A stretch of 55,139 bases of DNA from Perkinsus olseni. Lineage: Eukaryota > Perkinsozoa > Perkinsida. Within the stretch, counting starts at the first letter, position 1; each line of letters begins with the position of its first letter. Position numbers and translations under genes: made by a program. Below, in pieces: positions 31,414 to 41,741 of this stretch. Under the pieces are notes generated by a model that saw nothing but the letters and a program-made list of their open reading frames with translations, was not told the DNA's origin and searched no databases. The DNA is taken from positions 1-55,139 of the forward strand of contig JABANN010000187.1 in assembly GCA_013115125.1 (NCBI GenBank). The letters run 5' to 3'.

Positions 31414-32206
31414 GCAGCTGGCGAGGAATTTCGGCGGTGTCTTTACCTGCTGGAAAACGATACTCGAGGGTCCGATGGTATGAGAGTTGTTGCCAAGGCG
31501 GAGTTGGACAGAGGGAAGGGTCTTGAGGAAGCTTCCACCGAGGTGGCCGGGGGCGATGATGGTTCGATGATCAGATGGGTATCTTAGGTTGAAGCTAGGT
31601 CTTGCCAGAATTCCCCCGTCTTGCTGTGTTTGACTTGGACGTCGCGGCGTCCGGGGCGAGGCTGTTTGCTGACGGTTTTAGTGGATGGTGCGGTACTGCT
31701 GTCGTGTGATCGGGAAGATGATGAGATCGGAGAGAAGGCCTCATGCTGGTCCCTTGTGGTGAGTCTTGCGCGTGCGTGCAGAATGAGTATCTTTAGAGTA
31801 TCTTTAGGTTGATGAGTGCATTGACGAGTTACGCCGATGCTGCGTCTGTTTGGACATGACCTTCAGCCCGCTTCCTGCGGCCGTGGAAACTGAGCGGGTC
31901 AGGCTGGGGCCTGCGGGTATTTCTCAGGCTGTTAAAAACAGTGGGACTTCCCCGATACTTCGATTGAGTGACGAAGGAGAAAGAACGCTGGTTGAGTCGC
32001 AGTCCCCTTCAAGTGGCTCCGATACATCTTCATGCGAGATTGCGGACGAAATGCCGGCGGAGCGAAGCAGGAAATTGATGGTCGAGACGCCATCGACGAG
32101 CGGTACGAGAAGTGGCGTGTCATGCGGAGACGATGATGATGATTTCCCTTATTTGGAGACCGCGGACATCAGGGTCGACAGCAATCAGTGTTGTACTGTC
32201 ATGTGA
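31414..32206 (+). CDS. Protein ending in a CaaX-like box, unrecognised
   Basis: Two well-supported exon frames: 31414-about 31583 (EEFRRCLYLLENDTRGSDG, then ELDRGKGLEEASTEV), and the last exon from 31808, after ATCTTTAG, reading VDECIDELRRCCVCLD then TERVRLGPAG. A Ser/Thr-rich stretch and an acidic DDDDDFPYLE follow, with the stop after NQCCTVM. The final CTVM fits a CaaX prenylation box with an adjacent Cys that could be palmitoylated. A possible middle exon near 31610-31760 (FPRLAVFDLD, then DGAVLLSCDREDDE) is not resolved. The N-terminus is not identified. Membrane association is inferred from the last four residues only. Confidence 0.45.
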
Positions 32207-32393
32207 GGATGACGGTGATCTCATTATTAACATGAAGACGTTGTTTTCTATCCCATGGTCGATGAGTGTTTCCATGGTTGGTGCTCGCTTGTGTGGTGGG
32301 GCTGAGAGAGATTGATCTCAGAAAGTGGTTAAAATTGTCGCTGATTGAGTTGTAGTTTTCTTTGTTCCACTTGTTCTTGTTTTTCTCTTGGCA

Positions 32394-33389
32394 ATGAATA
32401 TTCTTGGCTACACTATTGGCGAGGTAGCGATCATCGTGGCCAACTTTACCTGCAATGTCGCATTGGTTAACTCAGTGAAGTTCATCCAATATACGTTACA
32501 TTACCCCTACCCTCTACTCATAAGTGCCATGCACATGATATTCTCATGGCTGGCCTGTGGTGTGTATGTCAAATTTAGTGTACCAGCATTGAGGGAGTAC
32601 ACCTTCAGTCGGTACATGAAGGAAGTATTCCCAGTGGCGGCTATGGCCAGTGCGAGTATTGGTTGTGGTAATATGGCATTGAAGTACATATTCCCATCCT
32701 TCCACGAGTTACTACAACAGACCAGCCCAGCAGCCCAAGTGTTGGTATGTGTATTGATCTATCATCAACACTACAACCTGCCAACCTACCTATCAATGAT
32801 ACCCATCTGTGGCGGCGCTATTATGTGCTCTGGTGGGGAGGTTAACTTCAACATCATCGGCGTTACATTCTCCATCGGTGCGGTACTCACCCGGGCACTC
32901 AAGAATACGATGCAATCAAGACTCATGACCACGTCCTTCACCAACATCGAGCTCCTCTACGTCCTGGCCCCGGCTAACCTATTCTTCTTCCTCACGGGCT
33001 CGTTCCTCGTCGAGGGTCTGTTCGAACCCACCCGACAGCTCATCTCCACGCCCAACGCGTTGGTGGCTGTGGTGTTCTCAGCTCTGTTGGCCTGCACTTA
33101 CAATTTACTGGCATTTAAGATGCTTCAAGTGCTGTCTCCTGTCGGTGCGATGGTTGTGCATACCCTGAAGACCCCGGCTACCTTGATAGTCTCGACTTTG
33201 TTGTTCGGCAACAAGATTGGTGTCTTGCAGGTCCTTGGATTTGTCGTTATCACTGCTGGCGTGTATTACTACAAAAACTACGGTAAAGAAGTAAAACCTG
33301 AGGAGTACCAGAAAATCGATGCCAGCAAGGGTGATCCGGAGGAGTTCGATCTCGAGATGGCACAGCGTTCAGAATCACCTCGGTCGTAG
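32394..33389 (+). CDS. Triose-phosphate-translocator family transporter, copy 1
   Basis: Uninterrupted 331-aa frame from ATG 32394 (MNILGYTIGEV); an upstream TTG is not used. It is hydrophobic throughout with about ten membrane segments. TPT/DMT-family landmarks are LLISAMHMIFSW, TSPAAQVLVCVLIY, NIIGVTFSIGAVLTRALKNTM, and near the C-terminus SPVGAMVVHTLKTPAT followed by GVLQVLGFVVITAGVYYYK. The family exchanges sugar phosphates, PEP or nucleotide sugars across plastid or Golgi membranes; the substrate cannot be read from sequence. The tail is charged and cytosolic. Copy 2 lies 2 kb downstream on the same strand. Both are intronless while neighbours are intron-rich. Bases 32491-32875 are identical to 35486-35870. 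Confidence 0.85.
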   Translation: MNILGYTIGEVAIIVANFTCNVALVNSVKFIQYTLHYPYPLLISAMHMIFSWLACGVYVKFSVPALREYTFSRYMKEVFPVAAMASASIGCGNMALKYIFPSFHELLQQTSPAAQVLVCVLIYHQHYNLPTYLSMIPICGGAIMCSGGEVNFNIIGVTFSIGAVLTRALKNTMQSRLMTTSFTNIELLYVLAPANLFFFLTGSFLVEGLFEPTRQLISTPNALVAVVFSALLACTYNLLAFKMLQVLSPVGAMVVHTLKTPATLIVSTLLFGNKIGVLQVLGFVVITAGVYYYKNYGKEVKPEEYQKIDASKGDPEEFDLEMAQRSESPRS

Positions 33390-33883
33390 GAAGCCCAATC
33401 GCCGAGCTGACAAATGTGACCGACTTGTTCTGTACATAGTCCGTCCCTTTCCGTCGATGGGTGGTCCGGTTCTCACCGCCCTAGTTCGACGATTGGGGCG
33501 AGTTATGGTAGGCGTGTTTGCAAGGCTTGCGTGCACGTATGAAGTTGAAGTCATTCCGCTTCTGCAGTTGTGGAGAAGTTCAGTACTACTACTACCAATA
33601 CCATTTCTACGGTGGAATGAAGCTGTTGAGTTGTGGTTGTGATGGGTGGTGTTTCGATAGGGCTGCTACCAATACCAACATTTTCGCAACTCATGGCGAT
33701 ATGGTGACGATCGAGATCGCCTCTGGTGAGTTTGTTTTCAAGAGGTGGAGGGGGTAAGAGCCTTGGGTCGATTCGGAAAACTCAATTGCCGAGTGAAAAT
33801 GAATCGCTGCTGGACGGCTCTGACGCGGCACAACTGGAGGTGTGCCGTGAAAATAGATCCCATAATAACGAAGGAAAACAGGA

Positions 33884-34090
33884 AAAAAAGGTGACCACTA
33901 TGCCAAGGGGCGCGGCAACAGCGAACTGTCATATTATGATAATATATTATTGTTTAACCACAATATGCAACGTGAAAAAAGTGAGGCCACTATGCCGCAT
34001 GGCAACAGCAGATGCTGAGAATCAGGGCTCAATCCTTCGACGATGGTTCGACCGCAGTTTCTAGCCGTCTATCATAGCGGCCTCGTTCTT
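33884..34090. mobile_element. Short inverted-repeat (MITE-like) element(s)
   Basis: AAGTGAGGCCACTATGCC (about 33977) and its inverted counterpart CATAGCGGCCTCGTTC (34071) bound about 110 bp. A further half-site, GGTGACCACTATGCC, is at 33890. A similar pair is at 53110-53256 and a single half-site at 14943. No coding capacity. Confidence 0.45.
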
Positions 34091-34554
34091 GCACGTTACG
34101 TGAATTCTCTTCATTGTTACAGCGTGCTCAGCTCGGTAACGCTTTGCAACTCCTTCCCTATTACGTCGTCCTTAGCACCTCCCGTTAATTGGACCGTGGA
34201 TCGGTCATGGTTGAATGATGACGATGAGGACACAGGTTGAATAATAGCCAGTTATCACTGATGACTCGTCAGATGCCAACGGGAGCGTTTTACCGGAGGA
34301 AGTGACGAAAAGATGGTATAAGATCAAAAAACTGTATTCTGGGTGTATGGGCGAGTACTATGCTCTAGTGTATTAATTTGTGCTAATCTTGACTGTGATG
34401 TGTTGTTATTATTTATACGCATGAGAAAATGAAATCAACTAAACTCCATGCGAAGTCTTCACCTTCTCACCCGATTCAAAGTCACTTCGAAAAAGGTTGC
34501 AGGAATATGTTATCAGTGCTATCTGGGTAGCGTAGAGTCGGTCACTCCAGATTT

Positions 34555-34770
34555 GATCCACCCAAAATCTGTGATATTCTTGTGTACTTCTCCGAGTTAG
34601 GCTGTGCATTTGTCTCTCCGAGCTAGGCGACGTCATTTTAACTTATTACGATATTGTGGAGTATATCTGTGCATCAGATCAGTATCTCTTCCGATATCCC
34701 TGTTACTGGCTGAATAAGGGTTCTGCTGAGTCAAGAGGGAAATAACGACAGCGTATCCTTCAACAGCCCA
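34555..34770. repeat. Dispersed repeat, copy 1 (partner at 52742-52965)
   Basis: About 200 bp, about 80-85% like 52742-52965 in the same orientation (core TTTTAACTTATTACGATATTGTGG, CTTCCGATATCCCTGTTACTGG). On the minus strand both copies keep a frame ending ASNRDIGRDTDLM then PQYRNKLK and a stop. Confidence 0.7.
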
Positions 34771-35388
34771 TGGTGATGATTTTAGTAGAAGTCTTAGGAA
34801 AATGCACAACTGTTCTGCACGGTTGTGAAGGGGATCCAGATGAGAATGCTGCATCCAATGGGCAAGAATTATAGTTAGGGGTGTGGCTGGGGATCACCAA
34901 TCCGCTTCGTCCTTGCTATTTGATCGTCCATCCCCTGGATACCCTCCTCGCGATGGGTCACTCAGATCAGACTTTGAAAACATGAGCCTTGAGAAAGGGT
35001 ATCTTGCAACGTGACTAGCCGTTACCGCATTGGCATTGTGCCACGGCGGCTGTCTTCTGATCGGAGTAGGTGGGTTAGTTCTAGACTGCGTGATAGCATG
35101 GCAGCAAGGATTCGCACGCTTTTCAAGATAGACTATGTCATATTGTAGTGGCATATCTTTTCGGTTCGTCATCGTCTCAAATCTTGCACCGTTAAGGATC
35201 TTCCGCGGCTCCCGTGTATGACAATGAAAGTCACCTTGCGTATCACAGAGAGCGATAAAAATCAAGTATGGTGATAGTGGTCAGAAAAAAATAGAGACAG
35301 TCCTCACCGCTCCGCTGTGAGCATCTTTCAGTCTCTTGTACTGGTCGTGGTGGTGGTGCAGCGCGTCTTTTTAGTTTTTGTGTTGACG
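34771..35388. other. Spacer upstream of transporter copy 2
   Basis: No supported gene. A CATCTTTCAG acceptor-like site at about 35333 precedes the copy 2 start and may mark the 5' end of the mature mRNA. Confidence 0.35.
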
Positions 35389-36423
35389 ATGGCCGTGCTT
35401 GGTTACACTCTGGCGGAGCTTGGCATAATAGCGGCATGCTTCACCTGCAATGTCGCATTGGTTAACTCAGTGAAGTTTATCCAGTATACGTTACATTACC
35501 CCTACCCTCTACTCATAAGTGCCATGCACATGATATTCTCATGGCTGGCCTGTGGTGTGTATGTCAAATTTAGTGTACCAGCATTGAGGGAGTACACCTT
35601 CAGTCGGTACATGAAGGAAGTATTCCCAGTGGCGGCTATGGCCAGTGCGAGTATTGGTTGTGGTAATATGGCATTGAAGTACATATTCCCATCCTTCCAC
35701 GAGTTACTACAACAGACCAGCCCAGCAGCCCAAGTGTTGGTATGTGTATTGATCTATCATCAACACTACAACCTGCCAACCTACCTATCAATGATACCCA
35801 TCTGTGGCGGCGCTATTATGTGCTCTGGTGGGGAGGTTAACTTCAACATCATCGGCGTTACATTCTCCATTGGTGCTGTACTTACCCGGGCACTCAAGAA
35901 TACCATGCAAGCCCATCTGATGACAGTATCCTTCTCTACTATAGAACTACTATTCGCATTAGCCCCTGCCAACTTATTTTTCTTCATGACAGCCTCGGTA
36001 ATATCAGAAGGCCCCATCGAACCAGCTGTGAATCTCGTGAAGGCCCCCACGGTGCTCCTCGCTGTTATTGGATCATCTATACTGGCTTGCTCTTACAATC
36101 TTCTTGCTTTCAAAATGTTACAAGTTTTGTCACCGGTCGGGGCGATGGTGGTGCACACTTTGAAGACGCCTGCCACGTTGCTCGTCTCGTGGATGTTGTT
36201 TGGCAACCAGGTTGGGATTTTACAGATAGTTGGTTTCATTATTATCACAGCGGGAGTGTATTATTATAAGCACTTCGGTAAGGAGATGACAGAAGATAAT
36301 TATCAGTCTGTGGAGGGGGAGGTCAAGCGAGAGTTGGAGGAATTCGATATCGAAGACAACAATTCCGAGGTTGATTCTGTTTCCAGCGACGCGGATGGCG
36401 AAAAGGAGGCGGGCAAGGAGTGA
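35389..36423 (+). CDS. Triose-phosphate-translocator family transporter, copy 2
   Basis: 344 aa from ATG 35389 (MAVLGYTLAELG). An in-frame GTG-led extension lies upstream, but the acceptor-like site within it argues for the ATG. Same membrane topology and landmarks as copy 1 (SAMHMIFSW, AAQVLVCVLIY, SPVGAMVVHTLKTPAT, GVYYYK), with a longer acidic C-terminus (EEFDIEDNNSEVDSVSS). The N-terminal 15 codons and everything after codon 160 differ clearly from copy 1, often at synonymous sites, while the core is base-identical over 385 bp. Tandem duplicate; possibly different substrate preference because helices 6-8 differ. Confidence 0.85.
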   Translation: MAVLGYTLAELGIIAACFTCNVALVNSVKFIQYTLHYPYPLLISAMHMIFSWLACGVYVKFSVPALREYTFSRYMKEVFPVAAMASASIGCGNMALKYIFPSFHELLQQTSPAAQVLVCVLIYHQHYNLPTYLSMIPICGGAIMCSGGEVNFNIIGVTFSIGAVLTRALKNTMQAHLMTVSFSTIELLFALAPANLFFFMTASVISEGPIEPAVNLVKAPTVLLAVIGSSILACSYNLLAFKMLQVLSPVGAMVVHTLKTPATLLVSWMLFGNQVGILQIVGFIIITAGVYYYKHFGKEMTEDNYQSVEGEVKRELEEFDIEDNNSEVDSVSSDADGEKEAGKE

Positions 36424-36564
36424 GAGAACCTGTCTGGAGTGGCTGCACTAAATCTTGCACTATTGACGAAAGTTCAACTTCTTATGTCAGTCTTAACGCG
36501 GTGGAGGGTCTTTGGTTAATTAGTGAACTTGGTGTCGAGGGCGAAAGTTGCTGTTCGTTTCGTC

Positions 36565-37766
36565 ATGGCTGCTGCGGACGAAGCAGCACCCGAGAAGGTG
36601 CGGACCTTAACCGAGAGTCGGGGGAAGATAAAGGAGGATGATGATGTGGCTTTGGACGTTGTAGTTGATCTCATCGTTCGAGGCTTCGCAGAGAACACGC
36701 GGCATTTGCAGGACATTGAACGTAAAGTAGTAGGCGGAGGACGTGATGGCTGCGGTTGTCAGAATAGCAGAGGAAGAGCGTTGCTTGCCTGGGCTAGGCT
36801 GATTGGGTGTTTGGCTGGTCAGGTCCGTAGTGGTACCAATACCGAGCCGAGAGCTGTTGTTGGCTCATCTATCTTTACTGGGGCGAAGGTGAGGATGAGG
36901 TGGAGGGGTCCTCTTTTCTCGGTCGTCGCAGTATGGTGGACTGGTGGGCGTGTGATCTTACTTGCTGCTTTTTGTTCTCGGATATTCTCGGGACGTGACT
37001 GGAAGAAGTGCATTTTATGGATGATACCGCACCAATCGGAACTTCCAAATTTCTCATGCCGGCATATATCGCCCGTCGGAAGCCTCGTCTCGCGTACCAC
37101 TCTTCCCCCTAATCTTTCGGCCCTCTCCTCTCAGTGTGCCCACAGCCATCATCATGACCACTCTACCGCAGACGACCCTATCGGGAAGGAGGTTGACGAG
37201 CTGTTGGAGCCTCCCAGCCTGCGGACTATGGTTCCTGCCATCATCAGGAGTTGTACTGATGTCTATAACAAGGTCATAAGAATGGCCGTCTACGATACCG
37301 TCCGCAAGATCTTGCATTGGCGTTACTCAGCCCATTGTATTTGGTAATTATTTCTAGACGTAATTACTGATGCTACTTTACCATTTTGGATCAACCCCGC
37401 GGAATGGGGTTTATATTTTTCTGAATAGAAGGCTGTCGAAAAAATTACTATGTAAATTTAATTTTAATCAAGTAAAAAATCATTGATGCTACTTTACCAT
37501 CTTCGATCAACTCCGCGGAGTTCTGTTTGAGATTTGAGTGCGGCTTTTGATGGTAATATCTTCAGGTTGTTCATAGAGCCAGAGAGGACGGTGAAGATAT
37601 GCCGGACGAAGTGAGGTCATATGTTAGAAAGGAGTGCCTTTTAAACTCGGCAAAGCAGGAGATCGTTACAACAGGAAGGAAGTGGTTACAGAGTAGGAAT
37701 CACGCTGGGCTGTTGATACGGTATTATTATGAGAAGCTCTCAAACATAGATACCGTTTGCACGTGA
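36565..37766 (+). CDS. Multi-exon protein, unrecognised, helical
   Basis: ATG 36565 starts MAAADEAAPEKVRTLTESR, then DDDVALDVVVDLIVRGFAEN and a GTAGTA donor. Candidate later exons are RALLAWARLIGCLAG; DDPIGKEVDELLEPPSLR with CTDVYNKVIRMAVYDTVRK, ending about 37346; and VVHRAREDGEDMPDEVRSYV with KWLQSRNHAGLLIRYYYEK, ending at a GTGAGT donor at 37767. All look alpha-helical and soluble. The last two are faintly like LYR-type small mitochondrial proteins, but no LYR motif is present, so no function is assigned. Phase between the last two exons is unresolved, and the 3' end may lie further on. Confidence 0.4.
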
Positions 37767-38739
37767 GTTTGGATTTTTCGATCCTGCATCCGTGGAGTAA
37801 TCGACTGTATAATTTATCTTGATCGTTGGGCGTCGTCAAAGGGCGCGTATGCTAAACATAGACCTGAGCCCTCGCTCAACCAGCCAACACTGGAACTCAG
37901 AAGCGGTTTTCGCACGAAAAATGTGGTACCGCAACCGATTCTGACTTTCAGTGTTGGTCTTCTGAGCGCTGGAATGATCTGAGGAACGTATGAGATGACT
38001 CTGCCAATTCCCTGTTGTAATGCCGACACGGCGCTGCTTGCGGTTGGTTGTATTCATCGAGATTTGATATCTAATACCATTGGTCGTTGCTGGTGAGGAG
38101 ACTTCACCGTGAGTGAGCGTAATACAGCCTTCCCTAGACTAGTTTTGATCGGCACTACTGGAATCAGCGCCTACAGTCCACCACCGCTTTCAGGTCAGAA
38201 CCAATCCCGCTCAACCGAAGGAGGCACTTACGCTAACCCTATAGCGTTGAAGCAGTCTCCGGTGAGTGGCGGTGGTCCAGACAACAGGAGTAGCCTTCAG
38301 TTTAGGTATGCGAAATAGACGGCTCCCATCCACTCGATAGGCTCCAACCAGACACTATACGCTCTTTGATGGAGAAGGGGTGGGCTGTTCAAGATGGGTA
38401 GTACCGAGGGGAAGGGGCTAATCGGGCGTTTATCAACTACAGTTGGCCTGACTTGAAAACTCTCATCTACCAGACATCGCGTTAGAGTGGACTCCATTCG
38501 AGTTTACAGCTTCGTTACAGCTTTACCTTGCTCTCCCGGTTACCGGAATGTCTTTGGGGGCCGCCTCGCAGCCTCGGGTAGGGTGACTATGATGGGCGAG
38601 CCCGAGGCAGTAGAAATGATGTGCCATTTGCCTCGCGGTATTTCCGTCATGCCGCCTGCGAGCTCGGATATTCGATTTCGGATTCGGGGTGTTCTTCTTG
38701 GAGGGGCTGTGAAGTGGGTACTATTGTAGGTTCATAGGA
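37767..38739. other. Interval without a supported gene
   Basis: Short frames only. It may contain the terminal exon of the preceding gene or the first exon of the oxygenase gene, but none can be tied in by phase. Confidence 0.35.
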
Positions 38740-40143
38740 ATGAGAGAAGTTAAGAAGATAAGGAAGGAGATTGAGCTGCTGGAGTTCGAGGGACACTTTG
38801 ATACGCTCTACGGTCAAAGCTTAATCGGCCTACGCAACGATAAGATCTGCTACCCTAAATACAAAGGCAGTTTCGTCCTAGATTGCTCAGCTCTATCGTT
38901 TGAGTATAGTCGATTCTCTTCCTTGAGGTCGGGGCTGGGTCCTGAGACAGGGGGGCAATGGTGGTGGAAGAGGAGGGGAAGTGTGTTGTTTCAGATTTGG
39001 ACGTGGAGGCCTATGAGTGGCTCCGATGGCTCATTGCTGAGCGCCTGCAGGACCTCCCCTTCGAGCTCAATGCCAAGCTCTCCGGGGAGCACATGCTATT
39101 ACAGATACACACGCAGGTGATGATGAGATGGGGATTGGGCGTTGTGAGGTTAAAGTCGTGGTGATAGCATATACTGCGGGTTGTGTGGGTTGTTCGATCT
39201 CTTTCCGGGCAGCTCGGGAATCATGGCGAGGGTTTTCCTGCTCTTCCGGCGTCTCTGCTGGACACTAGAATATTCTTCTGATGAGTTGTTGTGGACGTGA
39301 GTGGTCAGCCTGACCCGGGCGGTTCGCTGTTTTCAGATACAAGTTGGCATCTATCCGGCTGAGAACGGTTTCTATAAACGTCATATGGATGGGGGGTATG
39401 GGGAGAAGGACGTCGGCAGAACTTTTTCCGCGGTGGTCTTTATGAATTCGGAAAAGGACTATCGGGAGTAGTGCGGAGGGAGCTCGGGCGGCGGCATCTT
39501 GCGAGAAAATTCTTCATTCAAATCTGGAAGGTTAGAACTAGATCTGATGAGCGTATGATTTGGATTTTCCCGAGTCGGGAAAATCGGGAATCCCGACTTC
39601 CTCATGGTTCGGGATTTGACTGATGGGTGATAACGACTTAGTTGTCTTTTAGGGACGGCGGTGATGGTGGTGAGGTGGTACTGTACGGAGAAGGGCCGGA
39701 TGATAGAGTAGGGCATCCTATGGGGAACGAACAGCGTGAATGTAGTCTCGAATATCTTCTTCGAACGTCGCAGTAGACTCGACAGTATCGAATCGGTAGT
39801 GTCGTTGGGGTATTACCTTCTAACACGCAGTATCATTGCTGAGATTACCTTTCTTCTGTGTAAATATTGGAATCTTTCGGAACGATAGCAGTGGTTCGGA
39901 GGGTACCGCCATAATTCAGCGACACTACGGAACTGATTCTGTATCATCGTTTTCGAATCCATTATTGATCATGGTGTCAGGTCTTGAAAAAGATATCTCC
40001 GGTAGGAGGTAGGTTGGTTCTATACAACTCCAGGGTGGTGCCTCATGAGATTCTGCCTACATCCTGTGGGTCTGGAGAGAGGCGTATAGCGGTCACAGCG
40101 TTCCTCACTGGACCGCAGACGACTAAGAAGTGATCTAAACCAT
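38740..40143 (+). CDS. 2OG-Fe(II) oxygenase, prolyl 4-hydroxylase type
   Basis: Exons: 38740-about 38870 (REVKKIRKEIELLEFEGHFD, GLRNDKICY); about 38955-39116 (SDLDVEAYEWLRWLIAERL); 39337-39467; from 39653; and 39993-40143. Exon 3 reads IYPAENGFYKRHMDGG and GRTFSAVVFMN, giving the HxD iron ligands. Exon 4 continues in phase with DGGDGGEVVLYGEGP, the GGeL.ly block. The last exon reads SPVGGRLVLYNSRVVPHEIL then RRIAVTAFLTG, giving the distal His ligand and the Arg that binds 2-oxoglutarate. All catalytic residues are present. The layout fits cytosolic P4H/EGLN- or Skp1-hydroxylase-like enzymes rather than collagen P4H, with no signal peptide seen. Exon 1 start and the end of exon 4 are approximate. 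Confidence 0.75.
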
Positions 40144-40264
40144 GGCTCGCGTTGTTGAGTTGCGAGTTGGACCCTCCAACTTGGAGGGATTGCGCTGCCT
40201 CCCAGCGATGCAGTAGAGGATGAGGTATTGAATCTGGTGGAGGTTGTCGTAGTATCTTAGGTTG

Positions 40265-40621
40265 ATGGTTAAATTTGGCAGAGCCTATAGATCTGTCCGC
40301 AGCCGGCCAGTATCAGTGGGCAGCGTATCAGTGGCGGAGTTATCAGCTCGGGCGAGAGGCATAAACCCAGTGTTGGCCCGGGCGTGGGTGCACGTGTATG
40401 ATACTACTGCAGAAAGCGCTCCGTGGTTGAGCGAGGAGAATGTAATATTCTGGGGCTGCTATCGTCCGTCGCCATCTTGGCTCGAGCCGTTCATTCCAAG
40501 TCTATGCCCAACTCTCGTTCATCAACGTACTCGGTGTCTCTCTCTTTGTTGGAAGATGATTGAAATTTGCAGTTCTGTGCGTTGTCCTCCTCAAAAAAGA
40601 GGGACAGATAGGCCTAACTAG
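40265..40621 (+). CDS. Possible ORF, unrecognised
   Basis: ATG 40265 opens 118 aa starting MVKFGRAYRSVRSRPVSVG, Arg/Ser/Val-rich like an organelle presequence, then PVLARAWVHVYDTT. It could be a separate small gene or a leader exon for the EngB-like gene downstream. No domain is recognised. Confidence 0.25.
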   Translation: MVKFGRAYRSVRSRPVSVGSVSVAELSARARGINPVLARAWVHVYDTTAESAPWLSEENVIFWGCYRPSPSWLEPFIPSLCPTLVHQRTRCLSLCWKMIEICSSVRCPPQKRGTDRPN

Positions 40622-41741
40622 TTGCAAGCCTTTCTTGATGCCCATCAACATACGGAATCCGTAAGTTGATGCAATGATGTCGTATCTTTCATCACATCGC
40701 CCCACTAAGTCATTGCGGACATGCCACGCTCAACTCTCACGAAAAAGAGGTTGGATGATGTCACGTTTCGTCCTCTACTCTTTTTCAATGACAGTGAAGA
40801 TCTTGGCGTGGCCTAGAAGGACGACCCCCTGACGAAAAACTATGGAGGGACGGTTCCTACGAGTCCTTTCACTTGAGAGGGAAGAAGGGTGGGATTCTCC
40901 ATGCGGACGATTTGGACGTGTGGTATAAAATGGCTGGTGGTTTCAATGAATGCTATCCAGAATGCCGCGCAAGGATGCTGCCCTTCGCAGGCTGTTCTCG
41001 AGTGACTTCGAAGGGGTGCTGCAAGCATCCTGGTGTACAGTGCTCTTGGTCGCAATAAGTTTGGTATATGAGTATATTCTAACCCACTTCTAACCTATCT
41101 CACGTCATTGCCAATATCTGAGCTTGGCAATCACGTCGTACTACTGGGCGACAACTACGGAGTGGCCTACGAATGGAATGGGTATATAGCAGTTTGAGCA
41201 TCGATACTAGGATAACCTTGCAGAGTTTCTGGCTCACTCTGCAAGAGTGTTTTACGAAGTACGGCTTCACGGAATGAGTAGAGGAAGGCTTTATGGGGTC
41301 AACCTCATTTTGAAGCCTTCGTATTGGAGCCCTTCAAGCCCTTCAAGCCCTTCAAGGCTGTCAAGGGTAACTGCTTCGGTCTTGAGCGAAGGGATGGCTG
41401 GCGAAAACGACCGTAGAATTTCCGGCCGCATGAGTTGGCGCTGGTCTATCTTGGTCGTTGAAGGCTCACATTGTTTGAAACAATGCTTCATGCCTTGTTT
41501 CGATGTTCCGCGTCCATGGCATGTTCTATTATTTGGAAACAATCTGTCTCCGATCATGCCGAGGGGTACCTCTGCAAACACGAAGATGTTTATTGTCTGT
41601 GACTAGGGGAAGTTGCCTCTTCTGCCGTCACTTGCTGGTTGGTGTAGGCCCGCCATTAACGAGGCTCCGTGGTTGGTTGAGGGACGTGCCGTGTGCTAAT
41701 TTATGCTACCGGTCCAGCGTCAACCGGTTTTCTGTATTTAG
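40622..41741. other. Interval without a supported gene
   Basis: No convincing coding frame. It contains three tandem 9-mers CCCTTCAAG at 41330-41356. A GTATTTAG acceptor-like site directly abuts the EngB ATG. Confidence 0.35.

Noticed and set aside
31610-31660. HAD phosphatase motif FPRLAVFDLD
   Set aside because: It resembles MDP1-type phosphatases, but the next residues expected in that family (TLWP) are absent and no other HAD motif is nearby. Kept only as a possible exon of the CaaX gene.
36523-37347. A single 274-aa protein read straight through
   Set aside because: The frame is open, but its middle has unlikely composition and contains donor/acceptor pairs; the coding-like parts at each end are better explained as exons.
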